Positions 36,101-44,930 of a DNA stretch of 64,000 bases are shown here, piece by piece. Where the stretch lies: positions 1 to 64,000 of the forward strand of contig JAUIFE010000007.1 of the NCBI GenBank assembly GCA_030429565.1. The letters are read 5' to 3'. The notes under the pieces were generated by a model that was given only the letters and a program-made list of their open reading frames with translations, ran no database searches and had not been told where the DNA came from. Made by a program: the position numbers and the translations under genes. Origin of the DNA: Holophagae bacterium (lineage in GTDB: Bacteria; Acidobacteriota; Holophagae; Acanthopleuribacterales; Acanthopleuribacteraceae). Every line of letters begins with the position of its first letter. Positions within the stretch are counted from its first letter, which is position 1.

Positions 36101-36503
36101 GGAGCTGGTCATGGCCCAGGCTGGTGAGAGCCCGGATTGGCGCTTCCAACGGCTCATCGAGGAGGGAGACGAGGGTTTCGTCTTGCATACGCAGCAACTG
36201 GCCCGCTCGGTTGGCGGCCAGTAAGCGACCCTGGCTGTCGAGTGCCAGGGCGCGGAAGTCTTGATTGGTCAGGGCCGGACTGTTGTACTTGTGCCAAATG
36301 CGAAAGGAAACGCCGTCGAAACGAACCAAACCCTCTTGGGTGCCGATCCACAGGTAGCCGTGGTTGTCCTGACACATCACCCGCACGGAGTTCTGCGGTA
36401 AACCGTCTTGGATTTGCCATTGACGGTGGACGTAGTGATGCAAGGCTCGGTCGGGGTTTAGCGCCCAACTGGTCGTGATCAAAAAAAGCACAAGCGCACT
36501 CAA
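33147..36503 (-). CDS. Propeller sensor histidine kinase (Reg_prop, Y_Y_Y, TM, HisKA-like, HATPase)
   Basis: Membrane sensor predicted to read an extracytoplasmic ligand and phosphorylate an unidentified response regulator. After a short signal peptide, propeller blades (GYLWIGTQEGLVRFDG, GNLWFGTIGRGLHML, GRIWIGTYENGIDVFDP) run to about residue 650, then a Y_Y_Y domain, one TM span (~770-790) and the kinase core: AGMAESATNLLHNVGNALNS (phospho-His near 840), N-box NLVKNACEAI, DSGVGVAPDHLQ, and KGHGFGLHYCANVL, all intact. I choose the TTG at 36503: AAGGA lies seven bases upstream and an in-frame stop precedes it. Overlaps the next gene by 4 bp. No response regulator adjoins, which suggests an orphan pair or a soluble partner elsewhere. 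Confidence 0.92.
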   Translation of the reverse strand: MSALVLFLITTSWALNPDRALHHYVHRQWQIQDGLPQNSVRVMCQDNHGYLWIGTQEGLVRFDGVSFRIWHKYNSPALTNQDFRALALDSQGRLLAANRAGQLLRMQDETLVSLLDEPLEAPIRALTSLGHDQLLIGTEGLGLLIKQGRKVTPIESPAFITTLVKIDAELILAGSEKAGIGIFKNGEWIWKGVPEGLRANHITCIMLDQAGSLWLGSQDAGLQIFPSLGGFLQGRKRSMILDQRIGLESLMISTIEQDRDRNVWVASQDNGLIRLRLDRAAVDQNWTVVTRVEDFPGRIDIFKNPFPITGKRLASIFEDHEGNLWFGTIGRGLHMLSDGSITTYTERDGLADRMTWIITPDPRGGLWMSFENGALQHWYAGKLTDYTQRLLPKGANINDMLRAGDGSLWLGTDGVGLVRDFDGKVTRYTPKNSDLSESWVTCLQEDIEGRIWIGTYENGIDVFDPRTESFTKINQTNGLLDNLIFDMEPDRHGRMWVATGQGLIAQDENGAWQRFDKSKGLPTNQFFLIKRDSRGDLWLTTETRGVIRFRNQKFEQFTVENGFFTDTPFQIVEDRDKHLWFSSNYGISRIRLRDFDLLADGQIERLPSQVFDTNDGMKSVECNFVGPASGGRDQQDHIWFPTINGAVRVDLRALRKTEIDLPVHVAGATYGGDTPILRGATLPAGAANFSLHYSAPHFQLSDKITFRYRLKPIDDDWVEAGNRRVANYSHLPHGNYEFSVQARLPGGAWAGNREPFRFTLDAFTYQKPWFILLCICLLLAGNAAIFRWRSFHLEQARKTLERQVDARTRELAAMNEEVLLVNRQLAESARLAGMAESATNLLHNVGNALNSALTSAELMIENIQDEAGTRLLNRIETLVEKNQNDPEYFAANDMGKRLPSALTEVSQILIDTRREAVHELQSFTRNIEFIGEIIANQETFDQEHRPIEAVDINLLVEDALQMNGNLIRNGNIELIEDFETLPFVHLCKSDFLQIVSNLVKNACEAIAMNPAGSDPRLTVRTTLQEQGWVALIIKDSGVGVAPDHLQKLFQYGFTTKPKGHGFGLHYCANVLKAMGGDIQVSSEGKGKGTTFTLLFPAEIELEAVPPVIDADDETVVPV

Positions 36504-36951
36504 GCGACAATCCTTTTACCAAACAAAGCGAGATAGGCGTGGATGGTTTAGGCCAAAGAGTTGGGGTGAAACGGGTTGATGAAGATTGTAGGGTGCCTGG
36601 CGGTCGCCTTGTTTCGTTCAACCTGTCGCCGTCCCAAGCATTGGCCGCCGTCGTCGCGGAGAATCGCGCCTTTTGGGTTCCATGAGCCAAATCTAAGACT
36701 GTTGCCGGCAACAACATAACACCACAATTCGGCCTATCGACGCCTTGGCGCTAAAACTCAATTGTCCCAGGCAACTTTATCAAGTGCGCGCGATGCGGGT
36801 AAAAGCCCCAAATCTACGGCTTTGGCTTAGGTGACCGGCAATTGCCTCCTGGTCCTGGTCTCTCCGCCTCATCCGGTCCGCCCTCTTCTGCACGCCTTTC
36901 CCCGCGAGTCAGCCCGCGAACCGGGTAGAATAGGCGCGGCAGGGAGGGGAG
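36504..36951. other. Divergent intergenic region between the propeller kinases and mfd
   Basis: About 450 bp with no gene supported on either strand and no strong hairpin or consensus promoter; both divergent units must be expressed from it. Confidence 0.5.
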
Positions 36952-39900
36952 ATGGCTTTTTTCCAACTCAAAGGCGAGCAGGTGCAACATGCCCACGGTT
37001 TGCGTGGCACGGCGGCGTTGCATTTGTTGACGCAGCAAACACAGCCGACCGTGCTGGTTACCGCTGATACTAAGCGCATTCATCCCCTTGCCGCTTCGCT
37101 GCGCACGCTTAACCCGGCCGCGCGTGTGTTCGAATTGCCGCCGCTGGAGGGTTCGGCCTTTGCCTTTACCCCGGTTCACCCGCTGACGCGCCGCACCCGA
37201 CTGGCCTGTTTCGACGCCATGCTGGAACAGCGTTGGGATCTCATCGTCACCCATCCCCGCGTGCTGTTGGAGACTCTGGCGCCGGCCGACGCGCTCGCCA
37301 AACCGCGCTTGGCGTTGGAGAGTGGGGCGACCTACGACTTGCCCGAACTGTGCCGTGTTTTGGTTGAGATGGGTTATCTCGCCAACGATTTGGTGTCGCA
37401 ACCTGGTGACTTCTCGCGGCGTGGCGGCATTCTCGACATTTTTAGCTCGGTTGACGAGAAAGCGTGGCGGTTGGACTTTTGGGACGATGAGCTGGAAGAA
37501 ATACGCGAATTTGACCCGGCCACACAGCGGTCGATTCGTGTCGTCGATCGCGTCGAAATTTTGCCGATGTTCGAGTGGCGTGTCGGTGAACGTGAAGCCA
37601 AGGTGTTTGCACGTAAGGGCGGTGAGTTATGGAACCAGACCGAGGCCCGCAAGCAATTTCTCTCGCTGGTCGCCGAGTTACGTGATCGTGGCCGATTTTC
37701 CGGATTCCTGCATTGGACCGCGCTGTTTTTTGAGTACCCGATTCACTTCCTCGATCTCATCACGCAACCCGCCTTTCTTTTTGTGGAAGACGACGCTGCC
37801 GTGCAGGAGAGCCAGGAGCAATATCTGACTCAATTGGCGACTCAGGCCGAGGCGCTTGGGCAGAATCAGCTCAATGTTCCTTTGCGAACTTTGTTCCACC
37901 AAGTCGATGTAAAGCAGATTCATTTGCCGGAGAATATCTCTGCAATGGTTCATCACACGCTTGGTTTGCGTGAAGTGCAACAAGAGTTTCTGACACAGTC
38001 GGTACCGCAATACAAGAGCGATGTACGTCGTTTTATTGATCACTGGAAGCAGCAAGCCAAACGGATGGCGGTTGTGATTGTGGCACAAAATGCAGGCGCG
38101 GCTAAGCGCCTGGAGGAGCAGCTTGAGGAAGAGGGTTTTTTTGTTCATCCCTTAACCTTGCCGATTCCAAATCAACTTGCACCTGGCTTTTATGCGGCGC
38201 GCGGTGATTTGACGACCGGATTCCAGTGGCCCGAACGCAATTTGGTGGTGATTGCCGGTCCTGATATTTGGTCGAAGGTTAAGGCGACGCGCAAACCCGC
38301 CGGCGGCAAACGCGCCTTTCAATCGGAGTTCCGCGACCTTAAGGTCGGCGATTTCGTGGTTCACGAGGAACACGGTATCGGCAAGTTCGTTGGGTTGGTG
38401 GAAATGGAGGTCGGCGGTGGGCGTCACGAAATGATGGCGCTGACCTACAAAAACGACCAAAAACTGTATGTCTCGCTGAACCAGTTGCACCTCGTGCAGC
38501 GTTTCAGTTCCGGCGATCACCACGTGCAACTCGACAAGTTGGGTGGGACGGCCTGGGTGAAGACCAAAGGCCGGGTCCGCAAGGCTTTGCGCGAAATGGC
38601 CGGTGAGCTGGTGCAGCTCTACGCGCAGCGCAAAATGGCGACGCGTAAACCCTACAGCGTCGATACCGAATGGCAGATTTCTTTTGAGGATGCTTTCGAG
38701 CACGAACTGACCAGCGGCCAAGCCGGTGCCGTTGCCGAAATCAAAAGCGATCTGGAGTCACCGCGACCGATGGACCGTTTGCTGGTGGGCGACGTCGGCT
38801 TCGGCAAAACCGAAGTCGCCATGCGCACCGCCTTCAAATGTGTGATGGAAGGATTCCAAGTCGCTGTGTTATGTCCGACTACGGTGCTCGCCTTTCAGCA
38901 TTTCCATACCTTTAAGAATCGTTTTGGCAACTTCCCTGTCGCGATTAATTGGATTTCCCGGTTTAGTTCGTCCAAGCACATCAAGCAGGCGCTCACCGAT
39001 TTGGCCGACGGCAAGGTCGACATCATTCTCGGCACCCACCGCTTGCTGAGTAAGGATGTGCAGTTCAAGAACTTGGGTGTGGTCATTATTGACGAGGAGC
39101 AGCGGTTCGGTGTTGCTCACAAGGAGCGCCTCAAGCAAATGCGCAAGCAAGTCGACGTGCTCAGCATGTCGGCTACACCGATTCCGCGCACGCTCAACAT
39201 GTCCTTGTCCGGCATTCGCGATATTTCCGTGATTGAAACGCCGCCGCGCAACCGTTTGGCGATTAGTACCAACGTGGTTGAGTCGCGCGATGGTTTGATA
39301 CGCAATGCTGTGGACTTCGAGTTGGCGCGCGGTGGTCAAGTCTTTTTTATTCACAACCGCGTTGAAACCATGGATGCCATGGTTGCCGGCCTGTTAGAAC
39401 TGATGCCGCACCTGCGCATTTCGGTCGCCCATGGGCAAATGGATCCGAAACGGATTGAAGACCAAATGCTGCGTTTTATGAAACGTGAAACCGACGTCTT
39501 GGTGGCCTCGACGATTATCGAAAACGGCGTCGACATTCCCAACGCCAATACCATGATTATTAACCGCGCCGACATGTTTGGCATGAGTCAGCTCTACCAG
39601 CTTCGCGGTCGTATCGGTCGTTCCGACCGACCCGCCTTCGCCTATTTGTTGGTGCCGCCGCGGGCGCGCATGTCGAGCCAAGCGCGCCAACGTTTGGCCG
39701 CCCTCGAGGAGTTCTCCGATTTGGGTTCCGGGTTTCGGATCGCCGCGCGCGACATGGAGCTGCGTGGGGCCGGCAACCTGTTGGGTGCCAACCAGGCCGG
39801 TCACATTAATTCGATCGGTTACGACTTGTTCGTCAAAATGCTCGAGGAGGCCGTATCCGAATTGAGCGGCAACGAAATCGAGGACAAGGTGAGTTGTTTG

Positions 39901-40326
39901 GTCAATCTCAACTTTGGGGCGGCGGTGCCAAGGCGCTACATCGAGGAAACCAACCAGCGCCTGCACTACTACAAAAAGTTTGCCGCTGCCGAAAGTGACG
40001 ACGAAATCGAAGAGTTGAAAACCACCATGGAAGATTGTTACGGACCTTGTCCCGGCGAGGTGGCGCAACTGATGGCCGAACACAAGTTGCGCCTGTTCCT
40101 CAGTCAGCAACGCGTGCTCAACGTCGAGCGTGAGCGGGACACCTTGCAATTGCGTTTCCATGCAAGCGCCAAGGTGCGCGGCGATTTGGTGATGGTCTGG
40201 ATTCAAAAGAAAAAAGCGCTGAGCCTCAGCCCCGAAGGCGTGCTCAAGCTGGCATTGCCCTCGCGCCAGGCGGATGAAGTGTTGCCCTTCATCCGCGAGG
40301 TCGCTGGGGCGTTGGTCGCCAAATAA
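36952..40326 (+). CDS. mfd: Transcription-repair coupling factor Mfd
   Basis: Displaces RNA polymerase stalled at DNA lesions and recruits UvrA. 1124 residues in family order: UvrB-like N-terminal part (DFSRRGGILDIFSS near 150), RNAP-interaction (CarD-like) domain near 463 (LKVGDFVVHEEHGIGKFVG), then RecG-like translocase with Walker A GDVGFGKTEVA near 613, DEEQRFGV near 714, SATPIPRTLNMS, and motif VI QLRGRIGRS, and the C-terminal TRCF domain. ATG 36952 follows a GGGAGGGGAG run. Its stop and that of the ABC-M1 gene on the opposite strand are 2 bp apart. The RNAP-interaction domain is related to CarD at 5361. Confidence 0.96.
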   Translation: MAFFQLKGEQVQHAHGLRGTAALHLLTQQTQPTVLVTADTKRIHPLAASLRTLNPAARVFELPPLEGSAFAFTPVHPLTRRTRLACFDAMLEQRWDLIVTHPRVLLETLAPADALAKPRLALESGATYDLPELCRVLVEMGYLANDLVSQPGDFSRRGGILDIFSSVDEKAWRLDFWDDELEEIREFDPATQRSIRVVDRVEILPMFEWRVGEREAKVFARKGGELWNQTEARKQFLSLVAELRDRGRFSGFLHWTALFFEYPIHFLDLITQPAFLFVEDDAAVQESQEQYLTQLATQAEALGQNQLNVPLRTLFHQVDVKQIHLPENISAMVHHTLGLREVQQEFLTQSVPQYKSDVRRFIDHWKQQAKRMAVVIVAQNAGAAKRLEEQLEEEGFFVHPLTLPIPNQLAPGFYAARGDLTTGFQWPERNLVVIAGPDIWSKVKATRKPAGGKRAFQSEFRDLKVGDFVVHEEHGIGKFVGLVEMEVGGGRHEMMALTYKNDQKLYVSLNQLHLVQRFSSGDHHVQLDKLGGTAWVKTKGRVRKALREMAGELVQLYAQRKMATRKPYSVDTEWQISFEDAFEHELTSGQAGAVAEIKSDLESPRPMDRLLVGDVGFGKTEVAMRTAFKCVMEGFQVAVLCPTTVLAFQHFHTFKNRFGNFPVAINWISRFSSSKHIKQALTDLADGKVDIILGTHRLLSKDVQFKNLGVVIIDEEQRFGVAHKERLKQMRKQVDVLSMSATPIPRTLNMSLSGIRDISVIETPPRNRLAISTNVVESRDGLIRNAVDFELARGGQVFFIHNRVETMDAMVAGLLELMPHLRISVAHGQMDPKRIEDQMLRFMKRETDVLVASTIIENGVDIPNANTMIINRADMFGMSQLYQLRGRIGRSDRPAFAYLLVPPRARMSSQARQRLAALEEFSDLGSGFRIAARDMELRGAGNLLGANQAGHINSIGYDLFVKMLEEAVSELSGNEIEDKVSCLVNLNFGAAVPRRYIEETNQRLHYYKKFAAAESDDEIEELKTTMEDCYGPCPGEVAQLMAEHKLRLFLSQQRVLNVERERDTLQLRFHASAKVRGDLVMVWIQKKKALSLSPEGVLKLALPSRQADEVLPFIREVAGALVAK

Positions 40327-40328
40327 AC

Positions 40329-43300
40329 CTAATCGTCTTCCTGTTGCGGCGCGACCGCTAGCAAGTTGTCCTTGCTGTTGCGATCAATCAGCTTGTGGTA
40401 AGGGTCGATGCCGATCCAGTTCGGCGCGCGTATTACCGAGAAGACGAGTTGCGATTGTCCGTGAATCTCGTGTTTCTCCAGGAGGATGACGTCTTGATCG
40501 GCAAAAGTCGTGTCATCCGGGTGGCGGCTGAACAAGCCGATATCGACCGCGGTCGGCGACGGCACGCTGCGTTCATTGCCGTGCGCGTCACTTTGAAGAC
40601 AGTTCAGGCTCAGTGTAACGGTGACTCGGTAGCGTCCGTCTGCCGTGCGCGTTACCTTGGCTTGTTCGGCGCGCATGTCCCACAAGGTGATGCGTTCGAA
40701 CAGTGCTTCGATCAGCGCATGGTGCTCGGGGTTGGTTTCCTCCCTTAAGATGCGCAGGAAATCGCCGGCTGAAGCGTAGCCACCGGTGTGGCTGCCGTGT
40801 TCTTCAATCAAGCGCCGCAGGCTGTGGTTGACCGACTCGGTGCCGACCACGTCCTTGAGTGCGACCATCACCAGAGACCCTTTTTGATAGTGAATGTAGG
40901 CTTGTTGGGCTACGCGCGCCAAAGGTCGCTCGCCGTTAGGGTCACGGGCGCGCTCTGATAAATATTTATCCAACTCGTATTTCAGGAAGCGACGCATTTT
41001 ATTCGGGCCGTAGCGCTGTTCCATGACCATCAGCGCACTGTATTGTGCCAAGCTTTCCATTAAAAACGAGCCACCCTCACGGTCGGCCGGTGCCAGCAGG
41101 TGACCCCACCATTGGTGTGCTGTTTCGTGGGCGGTCACGTAGTAGGGCATGTCAATATCGTGGGGACCGACGTCGGCGACAAATCCCATGCCTTCGGAAT
41201 AAGGGATCAGGCCTGGCAGTGATTGTGCAAAGTTGCGATAGGCGGGAAATGCGGCGATTCGCAGGTGGTTCCAGGTGTACGGGCCGAAGTTGCGCCCGAA
41301 ATAATCGAGTCCGTCGACCGCACCTTGCATCATCCGTTCGAGGTTGGCGGTGTGATTCGGGTGGTGATGGATGCTGATCGCCACGCCCTGATGGGTTTGG
41401 CGGCTTGTTTGATATTTGGCCGAGAGGATCCCGTAAAGATGGCGAATCGGTGTTGGGGCCTTGAAATGAAAGAAGCGACGATCTTCATAACGCCATTCGC
41501 GGACTAGGTCACCGACGGTCAGGACCGCCTGATCGGCGTTGGTCGAAATCACGGCTTCGTAGTTGATGAAATCGCTGTCGGCGCGCAATAGATCCCGTTT
41601 GCCGGCCTCGTGATCGGTTTCGAGGCCGGGTGCCGGCAGCGGCGCCAAGCCCGCCTGTTGCCGTTCACGTCGATCGCGCAACCTCAAGCTGGGATTGAAG
41701 CCCACGTGCGGGGTTAAGTGGTTGTTGTGCAGAAAGGTGCCATTGCCAACGATGCGCGTGTCGGGTTGATCGTGAGGAAAGCCGCGATGGGTCAATTCGG
41801 TCTGAAACCTCAGCGGACGCGTCTCACCGGGTGCCATTGAACGGGTAAGGCGGAGGACGACATGGTTGAAATTGCTATCAAAGGAATCTTGGTGCGCGTC
41901 TGTTAGGGTGACATAGTCGACCTTGGTTCCCGGAGGGAAAACCAAATGGATTTCATCGAGAGGTTGGTCGGTTTGGTTGCATAGGTCGTAGGTGCCCCGT
42001 GTGACGGCGCGGTAGGCGTTGGGAAAGAGGTCAACCGCCAAATTGACGGCGGTGATGCGTGGCATCGGCAAATGTTGGTGGTGACCGTAGCGCTGTTCAT
42101 AGCTGATGCGCGCCGCTATTTTGTCGGCTCGGGTTTGGTAGGGGTTCAGCACGTGGACGTTGTAGGTGATCACGGCGGCCGATGCCGTCAGCATCATGAA
42201 TAAAAGTGTTGTCGGTACGGCGACGGCCGGGCGCGTTAACGCGCGCAGCGCCGCACGCAATCGCACGGTAAACGGCGGTAGGGTGCCGCGCTGCTGTAAC
42301 AGGGCGGTGGCGATGAGCAATAAGCCGGCTGTCGCCGCCCAATACGTCAGATGGTAGTAGGTTGCGGTTTCAAAGCGGCCGGCACCGTTCATGTCGGAAA
42401 GCGGCGCGCCCATTGGATTGAGGCCGAAGCGCAATAACGGATGTTCGATACCAAGGCCGTCGATCAAGCCGACAGCGGCGCCGAAATAGAGCATCATGGC
42501 CAGCATTCCGCTTGCGGTGTTGCCGGTTAAAACCTGAAAGAACAACGCCAGAATCGCGAGGCAATAGAACTGGGGTGCGTAATGGAGACCGACCTTTTTG
42601 ACGTACAGCCACATTTCGTAATGTGGGTAACCGGAAAGGGTTTGGATGGTGACCGCAACCGCGACACCGACCAACAAAATCGTGGTGAGCACGACCAGTA
42701 ACGCCGTCACTTTTGCCGAAAACCAGGCAATATCCGCGATGGGCTGTGCGTCGCACAATGCTGCGACGCCTGTTCGCCGTTCGCGCCACACCATTTCTGC
42801 ACTGTAAAACAGCAGGACCGCCAACAGCATCCAAACCGAAGTGTTGTTGATTGATGCCGCCATGATTCGTGTCAGCGGCAAAGCGTTAACGCCGTACATA
42901 ATCTCGCGTTCGAGCAAGGTGACGGTTAATAAGAGGCCGCCGGCAATTAAGACGACCAGGAATGGGAAGCTGAGCAGCACGGTTTTGATTTCAAACCAAG
43001 TGCGAAAGCCCCACTGGTACCAAGCAACAGTGCGGCCTCGATGGACGTCACCGCGCGTGCCGTTGCTCGCTGGTTGCGGTATGGTCGCCGGAACGGGCGC
43101 GCGTCGTTCCTGGACCGTTGCGGTGCGCGGTTTGAAACGCCGCGCCGCGACGGTTAACGCAGCTAAGCCGAGCACCGTCCACAGCATTCGATTGGTGACC
43201 AACGCCGTGTCGATTGGGAGCAGAAACTGGTTGCGTTCAACCGCCGTCCAATAGCGGGTTTGGGACTCAACGACTTCAAATAAATAGGGATCGAGAGCGT

Positions 43301-43901
43301 CTGGCAAGATATCGCTCTCACCGGTGAGTAGATACAGAAACAAGAGAACCAAGGCTGTCACGTAACATGCCAGGGTTGAGCGGGTGAGAATGGCGATGGT
43401 GAACAGGATCGCGGTACAGGCGAAGGTGGCGGGAACTTGAATTAACCAGAAACACTGCAGGTAAGCAGCGGCGTTAAAAGGGCCCAGCACGGTGGGGTCG
43501 GCCCAGGGAAGGATTTCGCCAAGTGCCAAGCCGGCCAAGGTTCCGGACAGCGCCAGGCAATAGGCCGACCAGGCGCCCAGAAAGCGGCCTATGATAAAAC
43601 CGCTGCGTTGCAACGGCGTGGCCCATAGAATGTCGGCCATGCCGTGGTTACGATCGCGCAGCGCCGAGTCGGCGGCAAAAGTCGGTGCGATCACCGTGCC
43701 GAAGACACAGACTGTGATGGCGATTTGGAACAGCGTGTAAGGTGCGTTGGCGTTGACCAGCGCGCCCGCCGCGTCGCTTTGAAATTCGGCGCCGTTGGCG
43801 GTAAGCAGGATGCCGAAACCGCAACAGACCATGAACAAAAGTTGGGTGGGGCGGGCGCGCAACCAGGTGGCGAGCTCGTATTGGAAAAGGGCCCATGTCA
43901 T
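40329..43901 (-). CDS. ABC-2 transporter permease fused to an M1-family aminopeptidase
   Basis: 1190 residues. The N-terminal ~590 residues contain two ABC-2-type permease halves, about twelve hydrophobic spans in two blocks (~15-275 and ~315-590). Residues ~620-1190 are an extracytoplasmic M1-type zinc peptidase domain: HETAHQWWGH near 910 with the third zinc ligand Glu in ESLAQYS about 19 residues later. A strict GxMEN substrate motif is not visible; GLIPYSEG is in that position. The ATG overlaps the stop of the ATPase gene by 4 bp (ATGA), so the two make one transporter. Such permease-M1 fusions are recurrent in Bacteroidota and related groups. Substrate is unknown, peptides being the natural guess. 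The divergent LytS/LytTR pair may regulate it. Confidence 0.9.
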   Translation of the reverse strand: MTWALFQYELATWLRARPTQLLFMVCCGFGILLTANGAEFQSDAAGALVNANAPYTLFQIAITVCVFGTVIAPTFAADSALRDRNHGMADILWATPLQRSGFIIGRFLGAWSAYCLALSGTLAGLALGEILPWADPTVLGPFNAAAYLQCFWLIQVPATFACTAILFTIAILTRSTLACYVTALVLLFLYLLTGESDILPDALDPYLFEVVESQTRYWTAVERNQFLLPIDTALVTNRMLWTVLGLAALTVAARRFKPRTATVQERRAPVPATIPQPASNGTRGDVHRGRTVAWYQWGFRTWFEIKTVLLSFPFLVVLIAGGLLLTVTLLEREIMYGVNALPLTRIMAASINNTSVWMLLAVLLFYSAEMVWRERRTGVAALCDAQPIADIAWFSAKVTALLVVLTTILLVGVAVAVTIQTLSGYPHYEMWLYVKKVGLHYAPQFYCLAILALFFQVLTGNTASGMLAMMLYFGAAVGLIDGLGIEHPLLRFGLNPMGAPLSDMNGAGRFETATYYHLTYWAATAGLLLIATALLQQRGTLPPFTVRLRAALRALTRPAVAVPTTLLFMMLTASAAVITYNVHVLNPYQTRADKIAARISYEQRYGHHQHLPMPRITAVNLAVDLFPNAYRAVTRGTYDLCNQTDQPLDEIHLVFPPGTKVDYVTLTDAHQDSFDSNFNHVVLRLTRSMAPGETRPLRFQTELTHRGFPHDQPDTRIVGNGTFLHNNHLTPHVGFNPSLRLRDRRERQQAGLAPLPAPGLETDHEAGKRDLLRADSDFINYEAVISTNADQAVLTVGDLVREWRYEDRRFFHFKAPTPIRHLYGILSAKYQTSRQTHQGVAISIHHHPNHTANLERMMQGAVDGLDYFGRNFGPYTWNHLRIAAFPAYRNFAQSLPGLIPYSEGMGFVADVGPHDIDMPYYVTAHETAHQWWGHLLAPADREGGSFLMESLAQYSALMVMEQRYGPNKMRRFLKYELDKYLSERARDPNGERPLARVAQQAYIHYQKGSLVMVALKDVVGTESVNHSLRRLIEEHGSHTGGYASAGDFLRILREETNPEHHALIEALFERITLWDMRAEQAKVTRTADGRYRVTVTLSLNCLQSDAHGNERSVPSPTAVDIGLFSRHPDDTTFADQDVILLEKHEIHGQSQLVFSVIRAPNWIGIDPYHKLIDRNSKDNLLAVAPQQEDD

Positions 43902-44788
43902 GCCGTCACCGCCGCGGCGTCTTGCCGGCTTTCTTGTAAAGCCAAGAAATAAACGTCTTCGAGTGTCGCCTCGCTTGCCTGGAAGTGCGCGGGTGGGCTG
44001 TCCGCCAATAGCCTAATGAATCGTCGGCCACCACTGAGGCGTCGGGTCAGGACGCGACCTTGGTCCACATCGATTGCGGGTGGGTTGTCGTCGCTCACCG
44101 CCTGCCATACACGGCCTCGTAGCGGCTCTAGCAGTGAATCAGGAGCTCCTTTGGCGACGATGCGCCCGTGCGCCAGAATGGCCATCTTGCTGCACAAATC
44201 GGCGACGTCCGAAACGATGTGGGTCGAAAGCAGGACCACCCGATGCTGACCCAGTTCCACCAGTAAATCGTGGAAGCGGCGGCGTTCAGCGGGGTCAAGG
44301 CCCGCGGTAGGTTCGTCGACAATCAGTAAATCGGGGTCGCCGATCAGCGCTTGGGCGATGCCGAAACGGCGCCGCATGCCGCCGGAAAAGGCGGCCACAC
44401 GCCGGTGGCGATGTTCGTAGAGGTTGGTTTCCACCAACAGATCGTCAACTAAGCGGCGTCGCTGCTTGCGATTCACCACGCCTTTAAGTACAGCCAAGTG
44501 ATTTAGCAGACGCGCCGCTGTTTCACGTGGGTAGACACCAAAATCCTGCGGTAAATAGCCCAGTCGCGGTCTCAGTTCCTGTGGCCGGCGCAGAATATCC
44601 ACGCCGTGGAAGCGGATGCTGCCCGCCGTTGGCTGTTGTAGCGTTGCCAGAATGCGCATGAGCGTCGATTTGCCGGCACCGTTGGGGCCGAGCAACCCGA
44701 ACAAGCCGTTTTCAATTTCAAGATTGACCTGTTGGAGTGCGGTAACGCCGCCCGAATAGGTATGAGACAGGTTTTGGATTAACAACAT
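43898..44788 (-). CDS. ABC transporter ATP-binding protein (ABC-2 type)
   Basis: Energises the permease encoded directly downstream. All ATPase motifs are intact: Walker A GLLGPNGAGKST near residue 35, signature FSGGMRRRFGIAQALIG near 135, Walker B LLIVDEPTAGLDP near 155, and the switch His in LLSTHIVSD. A C-terminal extension of ~80 residues is typical of ABC-2 export ATPases. 296 residues. ATG 44788 has GAGG five bases upstream; an in-frame upstream TTG is less likely. Four-bp overlap with the permease-peptidase gene. Confidence 0.95.
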   Translation of the reverse strand: MLLIQNLSHTYSGGVTALQQVNLEIENGLFGLLGPNGAGKSTLMRILATLQQPTAGSIRFHGVDILRRPQELRPRLGYLPQDFGVYPRETAARLLNHLAVLKGVVNRKQRRRLVDDLLVETNLYEHRHRRVAAFSGGMRRRFGIAQALIGDPDLLIVDEPTAGLDPAERRRFHDLLVELGQHRVVLLSTHIVSDVADLCSKMAILAHGRIVAKGAPDSLLEPLRGRVWQAVSDDNPPAIDVDQGRVLTRRLSGGRRFIRLLADSPPAHFQASEATLEDVYFLALQESRQDAAAVTA

Positions 44789-44930
44789 AAGCACCTCGCC
44801 CAAAAAAACACAGGCTGTTGCCTGGTGCTTTTCACCCTAACGGCCGGCTGGATCGTTTGCCGGCCGAACCATCATCAACGGCTCAACGGCCTTATCAACG
44901 ACTCAAACCGAGGCGGCTGGTTTTGCTATC

